A stretch of 64,000 nt of DNA. Origin: JAWWPG01 sp038254365 (lineage in GTDB: Bacteria > Actinomycetota > Actinomycetes > Propionibacteriales > Nocardioidaceae). The translations under genes and the position numbers were made by a program. The stretch covers positions 1-64,000 of the forward strand of contig JBBSGI010000008.1 of the NCBI GenBank assembly GCA_038254365.1, written 5' to 3'. How positions within the stretch are numbered: the stretch's first letter is position 1; the number at the start of each line of letters is the position of its first letter. Shown here piece by piece: positions 8,750 to 17,419 of this stretch. A model generated the notes under the pieces. That model had not been told where the DNA came from and ran no database searches. It was given only the letters and a program-made list of their open reading frames with translations.

Positions 8750-9867
8750 GCGACCTAGGGCTAGGCAGCGTCGAACCCCGCGGCCACCGAGGGCGGCGCC
8801 CCCGGTTCGGCGGCTGTCTCGCCGTCCTCGTGGCCTTGGCGATCATCATCGGCATCGGGGCTTTCGTCTACGTCAAGGGTGTCGACACGATCAAGAGCTG
8901 GGTGGACTCCACGAGCGCACCGGACTTCGCAGGGCGTGGCCACGGCTCCGTCGTCGTCCAGGTCAAGGAAGGGGACACCGGCTCCGACATCGGCACCACC
9001 TTGGAGAGGGCCGGCGTGGTCAAGAGCGCCGCGGCGTTCGCGGACGCGGCGGCGAAGGACGACCGCTCCGGGCAGATCCAGGTCGGCTACTACCGGCTGC
9101 GTCGACAGATGTCCGGCGCTGAGGCACTGAAGCTGATGCTCGACCCCAGTTCGCGGATCACCGCCGGCGTCACCATCCCCGAAGGACTCCGCGCCAAGGA
9201 GATCCTGGACCTGGTCGCCTCCCACACCAAGTTCACCGCGAGCGCGATGGCGGCCGCGTTCGCCGATACCAAGGCGCTGGGTCTCCCGCCGTACGCGAAC
9301 AACGACGCCGAGGGCTATCTCTTCCCCGCCACGTACACGGTGACCCCGGGGAGCACGCCGGCCAGCCTGCTCAAGGAGATGACCACCCGCTTCACCCAGG
9401 AGGGCGATGCCCTGGGGCTCACGGACGGGGCCGTGGCGCTGAACATGAACCCCAACGACGTCGTGATCGTGGCCAGCCTGGTCCAGGCAGAGGCCAGCCG
9501 ACCGGAGGACATGCCCAAAGTGGCCCGGGTCATCTACAACCGGCTGAAGATCGGGATGGCGCTGCAGCTGGACTCGACGCTGCACTACGCCATCGACAGC
9601 CGGGGAGTCGTGCAGACGACCCAGAGCCTCCGCGACCTCAACACCCCGTACAACTCCTACCAGCGCACCGGTCTGCCGCCGACCGCGATCGACTCGCCCG
9701 GCGCGTTGGCCCTGAAGGCGGCGCTGCATCCCGCGCCGGGCACCTGGCGCTACTTCGTCACGGTGAACCTGACCACGGGCAAGACGCTGTTCGCGACCAG
9801 CTACCAGGACCACCTGCACAACGTGGCACTCCTCCACGAGTACTGCCAGAGCCACCCGTCCTGCTGA
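8746..9867 (+). CDS. mltG: Endolytic murein transglycosylase MltG
   Basis: Encodes 373 residues. A basic, glycine-rich cytoplasmic N terminus is followed by one membrane helix (about residues 24-43, LAVLVALAIIIGIGAFVYV), a LysM-like/YceG N-domain and the YceG catalytic domain. The family Glu lies in VASLVQAEASRPEDMPKVAR, followed by the signature NRLKIGMALQLDSTLHYA. The enzyme cleaves nascent peptidoglycan glycan strands at the membrane. It starts at the ruvX stop and ends one base before aroE. Confidence 0.95.
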   Translation: MSDLGLGSVEPRGHRGRRPRFGGCLAVLVALAIIIGIGAFVYVKGVDTIKSWVDSTSAPDFAGRGHGSVVVQVKEGDTGSDIGTTLERAGVVKSAAAFADAAAKDDRSGQIQVGYYRLRRQMSGAEALKLMLDPSSRITAGVTIPEGLRAKEILDLVASHTKFTASAMAAAFADTKALGLPPYANNDAEGYLFPATYTVTPGSTPASLLKEMTTRFTQEGDALGLTDGAVALNMNPNDVVIVASLVQAEASRPEDMPKVARVIYNRLKIGMALQLDSTLHYAIDSRGVVQTTQSLRDLNTPYNSYQRTGLPPTAIDSPGALALKAALHPAPGTWRYFVTVNLTTGKTLFATSYQDHLHNVALLHEYCQSHPSC

Positions 9868-9868
9868 C

Positions 9869-10711
9869 ATGACACGTCGCTGCGGGGTGCTCGGCAGCCC
9901 GGTCGCGCACTCGCTGTCGCCGACGCTGCATCGGGCTGCGTACGGCGCACTCGGCCTCGACTGGGATTACGGCGCGCATGACGTCGACGCCGCGGGGCTG
10001 CCTGCCTTCATGGCCGGGCTCGGCACGCAGTGGCGTGGCCTGAGCCTCACCATGCCGCTCAAGGAGGTCGCGCTGAGCCTGTGCGATCGGGTGGACGAGC
10101 CGGCTCGGCTCGCCGGCTCGGTCAACACCATGCTGCTCGAGTCGGCCGGCGGCGTGACCGGGCTCAACACCGACGTACCCGGTTTCGTGGCCGCCTGGCG
10201 AGAGGCCGGGATCACCCGGGTGGGTCATGCGGTGATCGTCGGTGCTGGGGCGACGGCCCGGTCCGCGGTGGCCGCCCTGGCTTCGGTCGAGGCTGCTCGG
10301 GTCAGCGTGCTGGCCAGGTCGCCGGACCGCGCCGGGCTCCTGCTGGCCCTCGTCGACGAGCTCGGGCTGGACGGCCAGGTGGGGCCGCTGTCCGCCGGGT
10401 GGGGGCGGCAGCCCGTCGACCTGGTGGTGTCCACGGTCCCGATCTCCGCGCACGACGTCGCGATGACCCGGCTCGCCGAGCGGCTCGTTGCCGGGGCCGG
10501 CGCCGTAAGCGACGTGGTGTACTCCCCGCGGCTGACGGCATTCATCCTGGCTGCCCGGAGTTCCGGTCTGCCGTACGCCGAGGGCTTCGACCTGCTCCTC
10601 CACCAGGCGGCCCGTCAGGTGGAGCTCATGACCGGGTGCCTGGCCGCGCCCCTGGAGGTCATGCGGGCGGCCGGGATCGCCGAGCTGGCCCGACGTACCG
10701 AGCGTAGGTGA
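9869..10711 (+). CDS. aroE: Shikimate dehydrogenase
   Basis: Encodes 280 residues. It reduces 3-dehydroshikimate to shikimate with NADPH. The substrate-binding start CGVLGSPVAHSLSPTLHRAA contains the SxS motif, MPLKE carries the catalytic Lys, NTDVPG follows, and the dinucleotide-binding loop is VIVGAGATARSAVAAL. It is the first of the shikimate genes here. Two unrelated genes separate it from aroC. Confidence 0.95.
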   Translation: MTRRCGVLGSPVAHSLSPTLHRAAYGALGLDWDYGAHDVDAAGLPAFMAGLGTQWRGLSLTMPLKEVALSLCDRVDEPARLAGSVNTMLLESAGGVTGLNTDVPGFVAAWREAGITRVGHAVIVGAGATARSAVAALASVEAARVSVLARSPDRAGLLLALVDELGLDGQVGPLSAGWGRQPVDLVVSTVPISAHDVAMTRLAERLVAGAGAVSDVVYSPRLTAFILAARSSGLPYAEGFDLLLHQAARQVELMTGCLAAPLEVMRAAGIAELARRTERR

Positions 10712-10748
10712 CGGACAACCGGCGGGATCGCCGCGGCGTCCTTGGGTC

Positions 10749-12266
10749 ATGACAACAGAGCCGGTGGGCCGTCGTACCGTTCTGCAGAGCGTCGCGGTGG
10801 GCGGCGCCGCGCTGCTCACGGGCTGCACGGGCGGCGTCCAGGCCAGCCAGTCGGCCAGCCACCGGGTCGTGACCCGCCGCCCGACCGGCGCGCAGCCGGA
10901 GTCCACGCCTCCGGAGTCGGCCTGGCGAGCGTTCGCTGCGGGGCTCGACGGTGACCTGGTGCGTCCGGGAGACAGCGACTACTTCGAGGCCAAGGAGCTC
11001 TTCAACCCGCGTTGGGACGGCTTCCGGCCGCTCGCGGTCGTCGAGGCCACCACGGCCGCCGACGTCAGCGAGAGCATCAGGTTCGCCAAGCGGTACGGCC
11101 TGCGCGTACGGCCGAAAGCCGGCGGTCACTCCTACGTCGGAGCCTCCAGCGCCACCGGAGTCATCGTGGTCAGTACATCGCGAATGACGAGTGTCCGCTA
11201 CCAGCCGGCGACCGGGACGGCACTGGTGGGAGCCGGAGCAAATCTGTACCCGGTGCACAGCGCGCTGGCCGCCCACGCCCGCACCATCCCCACCGGCACC
11301 TGTCCGACGGTGGGCGCAGCCGGCCTCACCCTCGGTGGGGGGATCGGCATCGCCAGCACGGGCCATGGGCTCACCTGCGACCAGCTCTTCTCGGCCCGGA
11401 TCGTCACGGCCGACGGGGTGATCCGGACCGCGAGCGCGGCGACCAACCCCGACCTGCTGTGGGCGCTGCGCGGTGGCGGCGGCGGCAACTTCGGGATCGT
11501 CACCCTGCTCGAGTACCACACCCAGCCCACCACCCATCTCGGCTTCTTCCTGCTGACCTTCCCGTGGGCGTCGGCCGCTGCCGTCGTGCGCGGCTGGTCG
11601 CGGCGGGTCAAGGTGATGCCGCACTCCACCTGGGCCAACCTGCATCTCGAGGCGAACGCCGACGGCACCGCCGGGGTGCGGATCGTCGGAGTGTGCGCGC
11701 CCGGCGCGCAGACCGCGGAAGCTCACGCGATGGAAGCCGAGATCGGCGTCGACGCGTCGAGCTCGTCGCTCTTCACCAAGACCTACCTGGCGGGCGTGCA
11801 GTTCCTCGGCGGCGGCACCACGTCGCCCCGCCAGGGATGGGCGGCCGGCAGCGACATCCTGCCCGCGATGACCGTCCCGGTGTCGCAGGCGCTGGTCCGG
11901 GTCATCGCCACCCGGGCGGCCGGCCACCGCTCCGGCGTGGCGATCCTCGACCCACTGACCGGGCAGGTCCAGGCGCACGCGCCGAACGGCACGGCGTTCC
12001 CTTGGCGGCGCCACCTGTGCTCGATCCAGTGGTACCTGAGCCTGCCCGACCACCCGACGATCGACCAGATCCACGGCGCCTACACCTGGATCGACACGGC
12101 CCACCGCAGCGTGGCGTCCATGTCCGCGGGAGGTTACGTCAACTATCTCGAGCCCCGTCGGCACGTCGCCTCGTATTACGGCGGGAACTTCGCCCGGCTG
12201 CGCGCGGTCAAACGCGCCCACGACCCGCAGGACTTCTTCTCCACCCCCTGGTCGATCCCCACCTGA
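10749..12266 (+). CDS. Exported FAD-binding oxidoreductase, berberine-bridge-enzyme family
   Basis: Encodes 505 residues. The N terminus combines a twin-arginine pattern (GRRTVLQSVAVGG) with a lipobox-like LLTGC (C26), so export by Tat and lipid anchoring are plausible. The PCMH-type FAD domain carries GGHSYVG (His127) and TGTCPTVG (Cys185), the two positions used for bicovalent flavin attachment in this family. A C-terminal BBE segment (YYGGNFARLRAVKRAHDP) is present. Related enzymes oxidise sugars or other alcohols with O2; the substrate cannot be inferred. It sits between aroE and the prepilin peptidase, which is not part of the usual cluster. Confidence 0.88.
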   Translation: MTTEPVGRRTVLQSVAVGGAALLTGCTGGVQASQSASHRVVTRRPTGAQPESTPPESAWRAFAAGLDGDLVRPGDSDYFEAKELFNPRWDGFRPLAVVEATTAADVSESIRFAKRYGLRVRPKAGGHSYVGASSATGVIVVSTSRMTSVRYQPATGTALVGAGANLYPVHSALAAHARTIPTGTCPTVGAAGLTLGGGIGIASTGHGLTCDQLFSARIVTADGVIRTASAATNPDLLWALRGGGGGNFGIVTLLEYHTQPTTHLGFFLLTFPWASAAAVVRGWSRRVKVMPHSTWANLHLEANADGTAGVRIVGVCAPGAQTAEAHAMEAEIGVDASSSSLFTKTYLAGVQFLGGGTTSPRQGWAAGSDILPAMTVPVSQALVRVIATRAAGHRSGVAILDPLTGQVQAHAPNGTAFPWRRHLCSIQWYLSLPDHPTIDQIHGAYTWIDTAHRSVASMSAGGYVNYLEPRRHVASYYGGNFARLRAVKRAHDPQDFFSTPWSIPT

Positions 12267-12371
12267 GTCTGACCAGCCAAACCACCAGCATCGGCGGCCA
12301 GCGATCGGGGATGCACAGGGGAGGGGTGACCCGACGGGAGAGCGGGCGCCTGGCGGCTAGGCTGCGGGCTT

Positions 12372-13106
12372 GTGTCCCCCGATCTGCTGGCCCCCGATCT
12401 GCTGGCCCCCGATCTGCTGGCCGCCGGGCTGACTGCGCTGGTCGCGATGTCCGCCGGGTTGGCCGGGCCCTGGGTGATCGCCCGGTTGCGGGAGCCGGAG
12501 ACGGAGGTGGCCGGGCCGCCGCGGCCCACCTACGAACAGCTCGCGGCCGACCCCGGGCTGCGCCGGCGACTGGCCCTGGTCGGCGCACCGGTCGGGTTCC
12601 TCGTCGGCTGGCAGGTCGGCTGGACGCCCGCCTTGGCCGCTTGGGCCGTGCTGACCGCCGTCTGCCTGCTGCTCGGGTACATCGATGCCCGCACCCGGCT
12701 GCTGCCGACCCAGCTGATCGCCCCCTCGTACTGGGTGATCCTCATCCTGCTGGTGGGTGCCGCCGTCGCCGACCGGGACATCGGCCACCTGTGGGGAGCG
12801 GCGTTGGGCTGGCTGGCCATGGGTGGCTTCTACTACCTGATGTGGCGGCTCGGCCCGGGACTGGGGTACGGCGACGTCCGGCTGTCGGGGCTCTTGGCCC
12901 TGTGCCTGGGGTTCCTCGGATGGGGGCGGCTCTTGACCGGGCTGTACTCCGGGTTCCTGCTCGGCGGGCTCGCCAGCGCGACGCTCGTGCTCGCTCGCCG
13001 AGCCAGTCTGAAGACCCAGCTCCCGTTCGGCCCGTTCATGATGCTGGGCGCCCTGGTGGGTCTCGTCTGGGGTCCGTCACTGGCCGGTTGGTACGTGGCT
13101 CCCTGA
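12372..13106 (+). CDS. Prepilin peptidase, A24 family (short form)
   Basis: Encodes 244 residues from a GTG start, with about seven membrane helices. The two aspartates expected of A24 aspartic peptidases are present, in LGYIDARTRLLPTQL and in LGYGDVRLSG. The N-terminal methylase domain of classical PilD is absent, as is common for short actinobacterial PilD/TadV-like proteins. It would cleave type IV or Tad pilin leaders at the membrane. No pilin genes occur in this window; the gene is a usual neighbour of aroC in actinobacteria. Its first 17 codons contain a 15-base tandem triplication (PDLLA units). Confidence 0.9.
   Translation: MSPDLLAPDLLAPDLLAAGLTALVAMSAGLAGPWVIARLREPETEVAGPPRPTYEQLAADPGLRRRLALVGAPVGFLVGWQVGWTPALAAWAVLTAVCLLLGYIDARTRLLPTQLIAPSYWVILILLVGAAVADRDIGHLWGAALGWLAMGGFYYLMWRLGPGLGYGDVRLSGLLALCLGFLGWGRLLTGLYSGFLLGGLASATLVLARRASLKTQLPFGPFMMLGALVGLVWGPSLAGWYVAP
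12378..12422 (+). repeat. Three tandem 15-bp units at the prepilin peptidase N terminus
   Basis: The unit CCCGATCTGCTGGCC occurs three times in a row with period 15 (12378, 12393, 12408). It encodes PDLLA-PDLLA-PDLLA just before the first membrane helix and keeps the frame. This looks like slippage or in-frame duplication. Confidence 0.9.
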
Positions 13107-13134
13107 GCCCGCGGCCGCATGAAAGACTCTGCCC

Positions 13135-14313
13135 ATGCTGAGGTGGCTGACCGCGGGCGAGTCGCACGGGGCCGCCCTCGTCGGCATCATCGAGGGGGTG
13201 CCGGCGGGAGTTGCACTCACCACCGCCGAGCTGGCGCAGGTCCTCGCCCGGCGGAGACTTGGCTATGGCCGCGGCGCGCGGATGAGCTTCGAGGCCGACG
13301 AGGTCACGATCCTCGGCGGCGTCCGGCACGGTACGACGATCGGTGGGCCGGTGGCGGTGCTGATCGCCAACAGCGAGTGGCCGAAGTGGCAGCAGGTGAT
13401 GTCGCCCGACCCGGTCGCCTACGAGGTCCTCGAGGGGCTGGCGCGGAACGTGCCGCTGACCCGGCCGCGCCCCGGGCACGCCGACCTGGTCGGGATGCAG
13501 AAGTACGGCTTCGACGAGGCCAGGCCGGTGCTGGAGCGGGCCAGCGCGCGGGAGACCGCCGCGCGGGTGGCGCTGGGTGCGGTGGCGGCCGCCTTCTGTC
13601 GGCAGGCACTCGACGTCGCCCTCGTCTCCCACGTGGTCTCCATCGGCGGCGCCGAGGCTCCCGCCGGATCGCTGCCGGCGCCCGACGACGTCGCCGCGTT
13701 GGACGCCGACCCGGTACGGTGCCTGGACCGGACGGCGAGCGCGGCGATGGTGGCCGCGATCGACCAGGCCCATCGAGACGCCGACACCTTGGGCGGGACC
13801 GTTGAGGTGATCGCCTACGGCCTCCCACCCGGCCTCGGGTCGCACGTGCACTGGGACCGCCGGCTGGACTCCCGGCTGGCCGGTGCCTTGATGGGCATCC
13901 AGGCGATCAAGGGCGTCGAGCTCGGTGACGGGTTCGCGGCGGCGCGTGGCCCGGGCTCGGCCGCCCACGACGAGATCGAGCCCGGGCCGGCCGGCCTGCG
14001 ACGGACCTCCGGCCGCTCCGGCGGCACCGAGGGCGGCATGTCGACAGGTGAGCCGCTGCGCGTGCGGGCCGCGATGAAGCCGATCTCCACGGTGCCCCGT
14101 GCGTTGCGCACTATCGACGTGGCAACCGGGGCGGCGGCGGTTGCGCACCACCAGCGGTCGGACGTGTGCGCCGTGCCCGCGGCAGCCGTCGTGGCCGAGG
14201 CCATGGTGGCGCTGGTTCTCGCCGAAGCAGCCCTGGAGAAGTTCGGGGGCGACTCGGTGGCGGAGACGCGGCGCAACCGCGACGGTTACCTCACCGCACT
14301 CACCATCCGATGA
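13135..14313 (+). CDS. aroC: Chorismate synthase
   Basis: Encodes 392 residues, the normal length. It converts EPSP to chorismate using reduced FMN, the last common step to aromatic amino acids. The family start MLRWLTAGESHGAALVGIIEG is present, as are GRGARMSFEADEV, the RPGHADLVGMQKYGFDEARP region and SGRSGGTEGGMSTGEPLRVR. The stop TGA lies in the first unit of an 11-bp repeat that runs up to the aroK start. Confidence 0.98.
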   Translation: MLRWLTAGESHGAALVGIIEGVPAGVALTTAELAQVLARRRLGYGRGARMSFEADEVTILGGVRHGTTIGGPVAVLIANSEWPKWQQVMSPDPVAYEVLEGLARNVPLTRPRPGHADLVGMQKYGFDEARPVLERASARETAARVALGAVAAAFCRQALDVALVSHVVSIGGAEAPAGSLPAPDDVAALDADPVRCLDRTASAAMVAAIDQAHRDADTLGGTVEVIAYGLPPGLGSHVHWDRRLDSRLAGALMGIQAIKGVELGDGFAAARGPGSAAHDEIEPGPAGLRRTSGRSGGTEGGMSTGEPLRVRAAMKPISTVPRALRTIDVATGAAAVAHHQRSDVCAVPAAAVVAEAMVALVLAEAALEKFGGDSVAETRRNRDGYLTALTIR

Positions 14314-14346
14314 CCGGTCGATGACCGGCCGATGACCCGCCGATGA
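14310..14346 (+). repeat. 11-bp ATGAC-containing repeats spanning the aroC/aroK junction
   Basis: ATGAC recurs with exact 11-base spacing at 14310, 14321, 14332 and 14343, each followed by a CGG/CGC-type spacer. The first copy contains the aroC stop and the last is the aroK start codon. It looks like an ancestral ATGA start-stop overlap expanded by duplication. Confidence 0.9.
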
Positions 14347-14861
14347 CGGAGCCGATCACCGGGCCGCCGCGGCTGGTTCTGGTCGGCCCTCCCGGGGCAG
14401 GCAAGACCAGCGTGGGAAGCATCCTTGCCCGCCGATGGGACCTTGAGCTGCTCGACACCGACCAGGTCATCGAACGCGAGCAGCAGACCACGGTCTCGGA
14501 CATCTTCGTCGAGCGGGGGGAGGAGGTCTTCCGGCGGCTGGAGGAGGCGGCCGTCGTCGAGGCCTTGACCGGCCATCCTGGCGTGGTGGCCCTGGGTGGT
14601 GGCGCGGTCCTCGCGGATGGCACCCGGTGCCGCCTCCTGGGCGTCACGGTGGCGTTCCTCGACGTCGGGCTGGCAGCGGCCGCGGGCCGCATCGGTCTGG
14701 GTCTCACCCGCCCGCTGTTGCTCGGCAATGTCCGTGGCCAGCTCAAGACCCTGCTGGACGCCCGCCGGCCGTTGTACGTCGAGGTGGCCTCGGTGGTGGT
14801 GGCGACGGACGAACGCACCGTAACCGAGGTGGCCGACGAGGTCGAACGGCTGCTGGCATGA
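14343..14861 (+). CDS. aroK: Shikimate kinase
   Basis: Encodes 172 residues. It phosphorylates shikimate at O3 with ATP. Walker A GPPGAGKT, the substrate-site Asp in ELLDTDQVIE, GEEVFRRLEE and GGGAVL all match AroK. The usual lid arginine falls in the LGLTRPLLLGN stretch. The ATG is the last of four ATGs spaced 11 bases apart; earlier ones run into stops within a few codons. Its own stop overlaps the aroB start (ATGA). Confidence 0.96.
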   Translation: MTEPITGPPRLVLVGPPGAGKTSVGSILARRWDLELLDTDQVIEREQQTTVSDIFVERGEEVFRRLEEAAVVEALTGHPGVVALGGGAVLADGTRCRLLGVTVAFLDVGLAAAAGRIGLGLTRPLLLGNVRGQLKTLLDARRPLYVEVASVVVATDERTVTEVADEVERLLA

Positions 14862-15946
14862 CGACGATCCGGGTCACGGCCGAGTCGCCGTACGACGTGC
14901 TCGTCGGCACGAACATCCTGGGCGCGGTCGCGAACCTGCTCGGGCCCGACGTAAGCCGGGTGGCGGTCATCCATCCTCATGGCCTTCCTGGCCCGCCGTG
15001 TCTGCTCGGGCAGGCGCTGAGCGACGCCGGCTACGCGGTGCACCCAATCCCGGTTCCGGACGGCGAGTCAGCCAAGACCGTCGGCGTGGCAGCGGACTGC
15101 TGGGCCGAGCTCGGGCGCACCGGATTGACCCGGTCGGACGCGGTGGTCGGGGTCGGCGGCGGCGCGACCACGGACCTGGCGGGCTTCGTGGCCGCGACAT
15201 TCTTGCGCGGGATCCGCGTCGTGCACGTTCCGACGACCCTGCTCGGGATGGTCGACGCGGCGGTCGGAGGCAAGACCGGGATCAACACCGCCGAGGGCAA
15301 GAACCTCGTCGGCAGCTTCCATGAGCCGGCCGGGGTGGTGTGCGATCTCGCCCTGCTGACGTCTCTGCCGAGGGCCGACCTGGCGAGCGGGCTGGCCGAG
15401 GTGGTCAAGTGCGGCCTGATCGCCGATGGTCGGATCCTCGACGTGGTCGCCGCCGATCCGGCGGGCGCCCTGGACCCGGCATCGGCCGGCCTGCGCGAGC
15501 TGGTCGAGCGGGCCGTCGCGGTCAAGGCGCGGGTCGTGTCCGCCGACCTGCGCGAGGCGACCTCAACCGGCTCGAGCGTCGGACGCGAGGCACTCAACTA
15601 CGGCCACACGCTCGGCCACGCGATCGAGCGTGTCGAGCACTACAGGTTTCGTCACGGTGACGCCGTGGCGATCGGTCTGGTCTACGCCGCCGAGCTCTCC
15701 CGGGTGACCGGGCGGCTGGACGAGCGCGCTGTCGGGAGGCACCGTGACCTGCTGCGGCGAGTCGGGCTGCCCACGTCGTACCCCGCAGGTCGGTGGCCGG
15801 CGCTGCACGAGGCGATGCGAATGGACAAGAAGGCGCGCGGCGACCGGCTGCGCTTCGTGATCCTGGACGCCATCGGACGCCCCGCGATCCTCGAGGCGCC
15901 TGATGACGCGGCGCTGGTCCAGGCCTACGCCGCGATCTCGCGGTGA
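14858..15946 (+). CDS. aroB: 3-dehydroquinate synthase
   Basis: Encodes 362 residues from ATG 14858, overlapping the aroK stop. It cyclises DAHP to 3-dehydroquinate with catalytic NAD and a divalent metal. GVGGGATTDLAGFVAATFLRG and PTTLLGMVDAAVGGKTGIN are family hallmarks; the metal ligands lie in GLAEVVKCG, NYGHTLGHAIE and GDAVAIGLVYA. The open frame extends upstream to 14627 inside aroK, but homology begins at MTTIRVTAESPYDVLVG. Confidence 0.97.
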   Translation: MTTIRVTAESPYDVLVGTNILGAVANLLGPDVSRVAVIHPHGLPGPPCLLGQALSDAGYAVHPIPVPDGESAKTVGVAADCWAELGRTGLTRSDAVVGVGGGATTDLAGFVAATFLRGIRVVHVPTTLLGMVDAAVGGKTGINTAEGKNLVGSFHEPAGVVCDLALLTSLPRADLASGLAEVVKCGLIADGRILDVVAADPAGALDPASAGLRELVERAVAVKARVVSADLREATSTGSSVGREALNYGHTLGHAIERVEHYRFRHGDAVAIGLVYAAELSRVTGRLDERAVGRHRDLLRRVGLPTSYPAGRWPALHEAMRMDKKARGDRLRFVILDAIGRPAILEAPDDAALVQAYAAISR

Positions 15947-15984
15947 CCGAGGGAGGCCGCCCAGCGGTCCGTTAGGGTCGCACC

Positions 15985-16431
15985 ATGGCGGTGTGGGTGC
16001 TGAACGGTCCCAACCTGGGGCGCCTCGGGGCGCGCGAGCCCGAGGTCTACGGGTCGACGTCGTACGACGACCTGGTCGGTCTGTGCGCGCAGTGGGGTGC
16101 GGCCCTCGAGATCAGCGTTGACGTCCGCCAGACCGACGACGAGGCGGAGCTCGTGGGGTGGCTGCACGCGGCCGCCGACGAGAAGGTGCCGGTGGTGCTC
16201 AACCCGGCGGCCTTCACTCACTACTCGTACTCGTTGCGCGACGCGTGTGCCCAGCTCCGGGCGCCGCTGGTGGAGGTTCACCTGACCAACCCAGCAGGCC
16301 GCGAAAAGTTTCGGCACACGAGTGTCGTCGCAGCAGTGGCAACCGGCACGATCGCCGGCTTCGGCGTCGACTCCTACCGGCTCGCACTGGAAGCTCTCGC
16401 CAGCCTGCTCCGCCGGCAACCTCAGGAGTAG
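15985..16431 (+). CDS. aroQ: 3-dehydroquinate dehydratase, type II
   Basis: Encodes 148 residues. It dehydrates 3-dehydroquinate to 3-dehydroshikimate. The start MAVWVLNGPNLGRLGAREPEVYG carries the family NGPNL and the catalytic Tyr region; LNPAAFTHYS and EVHLTNP follow. It sits 38 bases after aroB and is probably cotranscribed. Its last 10 bases overlap the 3' end of the convergent gene on the other strand. Confidence 0.96.
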   Translation: MAVWVLNGPNLGRLGAREPEVYGSTSYDDLVGLCAQWGAALEISVDVRQTDDEAELVGWLHAAADEKVPVVLNPAAFTHYSYSLRDACAQLRAPLVEVHLTNPAGREKFRHTSVVAAVATGTIAGFGVDSYRLALEALASLLRRQPQE

Positions 16432-17351
16432 GAGCGGATCGTCTTGGTCGCCTCGAGCAGGCCGACGTCCATCGTGTCGCAGACCACCCGGACCGCCTCC
16501 ACCTCATGGCCGTTGCGCAGGTGGAAGCGAACCAGCTCGGCCACCTCGGTCGGCAGCGCGACGACCGCTACCCCGCCGAACACCGCGGACGTCTCTGGCT
16601 TCGGCGACGAGTCGGTGAGCGACGAGCTCAGCGACGACGACAGCGACGTCATCAGCGACGAGGGCTGGTAGGGCATCGCCAAGGTGGTGTTCAACGATGT
16701 GCTGCTGACGGCGGTGCTGCCCTGGTACGGCGCCTGCTCCGGGGACGTGCGTGACGCTCGACGCGCATCGCGGTCGATCATCTCCTGGTCACGCCGCGCG
16801 GTCGCGATCTCGGTGAGGGACGCGTAGGCCGGCTGATAGTCAGCGTCGTAGTCGCGTCTCGATTTGGGCTCCTGTGGCGGCGGAGCCTGCTGCGGCGCAG
16901 AGGTGATGGCCGGGCGGGAGCCGATGGCAGCTACTGGTGCATACGTCGGGGAGTCGCCCGGCGCGTAGACCGCTGCATCGCCGGGCGGGTACGTCGGCGA
17001 GTTCCCGGGGCCGAACATCGGAGAGCGAGAGGTCGGCGCGTTGCTCGGCTGGTAGGTCTGCGCGTCACCGGGTCGGTAGGTGGGGGAGTTGCCGGGTCCG
17101 TAGGTGGGCGAGTCGCCGGGGCGGTAGGTCGCCGAGTTGCCCGGCTGGTACACGGGGGCGGTCCCTGGGGGTGAATTCCCCGACACCATGGACTGCGCGC
17201 TCTGATATGACTGCGAGCTCTGCACTGGTTCCGTCGCCTGGGCCTGGAGGGTCGTCACCTGCTGACTCATCCTCGCGCGTGTCTTCGCCGCCCGGCTGCG
17301 CATGCTGCTCAGCATTATGAGGAGCACGACGACGAAGATGATCCAGCCCAT
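16422..17351 (-). CDS. Membrane-anchored low-complexity protein with L7/L12 C-terminal-like domain
   Basis: Encodes 309 residues. One N-terminal membrane helix (MGWIIFVVVLLIMLSSM) is followed by a basic stretch. Residues 65-139 are an imperfect repeat region of PGN/PGD-S-x-T-Y units, roughly eight units of about 9 residues. A disordered Q/P/S-rich linker follows, with a serine-rich patch (TSLSSSLSSSLTDSS). The last ~45 residues (VVALPTEVAELVRFHLRNGH...VGLLEATKTIRSYS) resemble the ribosomal L7/L12 C-terminal fold found fused to short membrane proteins in actinobacteria. The Y/P/G-rich repeat suggests a flexible or sticky linker. Function unknown; it diverges from efp. Confidence 0.75.
   Translation of the reverse strand: MGWIIFVVVLLIMLSSMRSRAAKTRARMSQQVTTLQAQATEPVQSSQSYQSAQSMVSGNSPPGTAPVYQPGNSATYRPGDSPTYGPGNSPTYRPGDAQTYQPSNAPTSRSPMFGPGNSPTYPPGDAAVYAPGDSPTYAPVAAIGSRPAITSAPQQAPPPQEPKSRRDYDADYQPAYASLTEIATARRDQEMIDRDARRASRTSPEQAPYQGSTAVSSTSLNTTLAMPYQPSSLMTSLSSSLSSSLTDSSPKPETSAVFGGVAVVALPTEVAELVRFHLRNGHEVEAVRVVCDTMDVGLLEATKTIRSYS
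16935..17159 (-). repeat. Coding repeats PGN/PGD-S-P-T-Y
   Basis: Within the preceding gene, degenerate 27-base units encode variants of xPGDSPTYx (for example GPGNSPTYR, RPGDAQTYQ, APGDSPTYA). The units are tandem, without spacers, and stay in frame, so this is a protein repeat rather than a CRISPR-like array. Confidence 0.85.
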
Positions 17352-17383
17352 GGCGTGACACTACGCCGGGCGTTCGGGCACGG

Positions 17384-17419
17384 TGTTCGATTGGTTACGC
17401 CCAGTGCTCGATTGGCTAC
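17384..17419 (+). promoter_or_regulatory. 21-bp direct repeat upstream of efp
   Basis: GTGTTCGATTGGTTAC (17384-) and GTGCTCGATTGGCTAC (17405-) are spaced exactly 21 bases, two helical turns. They lie about 85-118 bases before the efp ATG in the spacer from the divergent gene. They could be a regulator's paired sites or a duplicated promoter part; TACACT at 17417-17422 could serve as a -10 box. Assignment is tentative. Confidence 0.4.

Noticed and set aside
16935..17159. CRISPR-like array
   Set aside because: Repeats are tandem without spacers, are coding, keep frame and vary by codon; they form a protein repeat.
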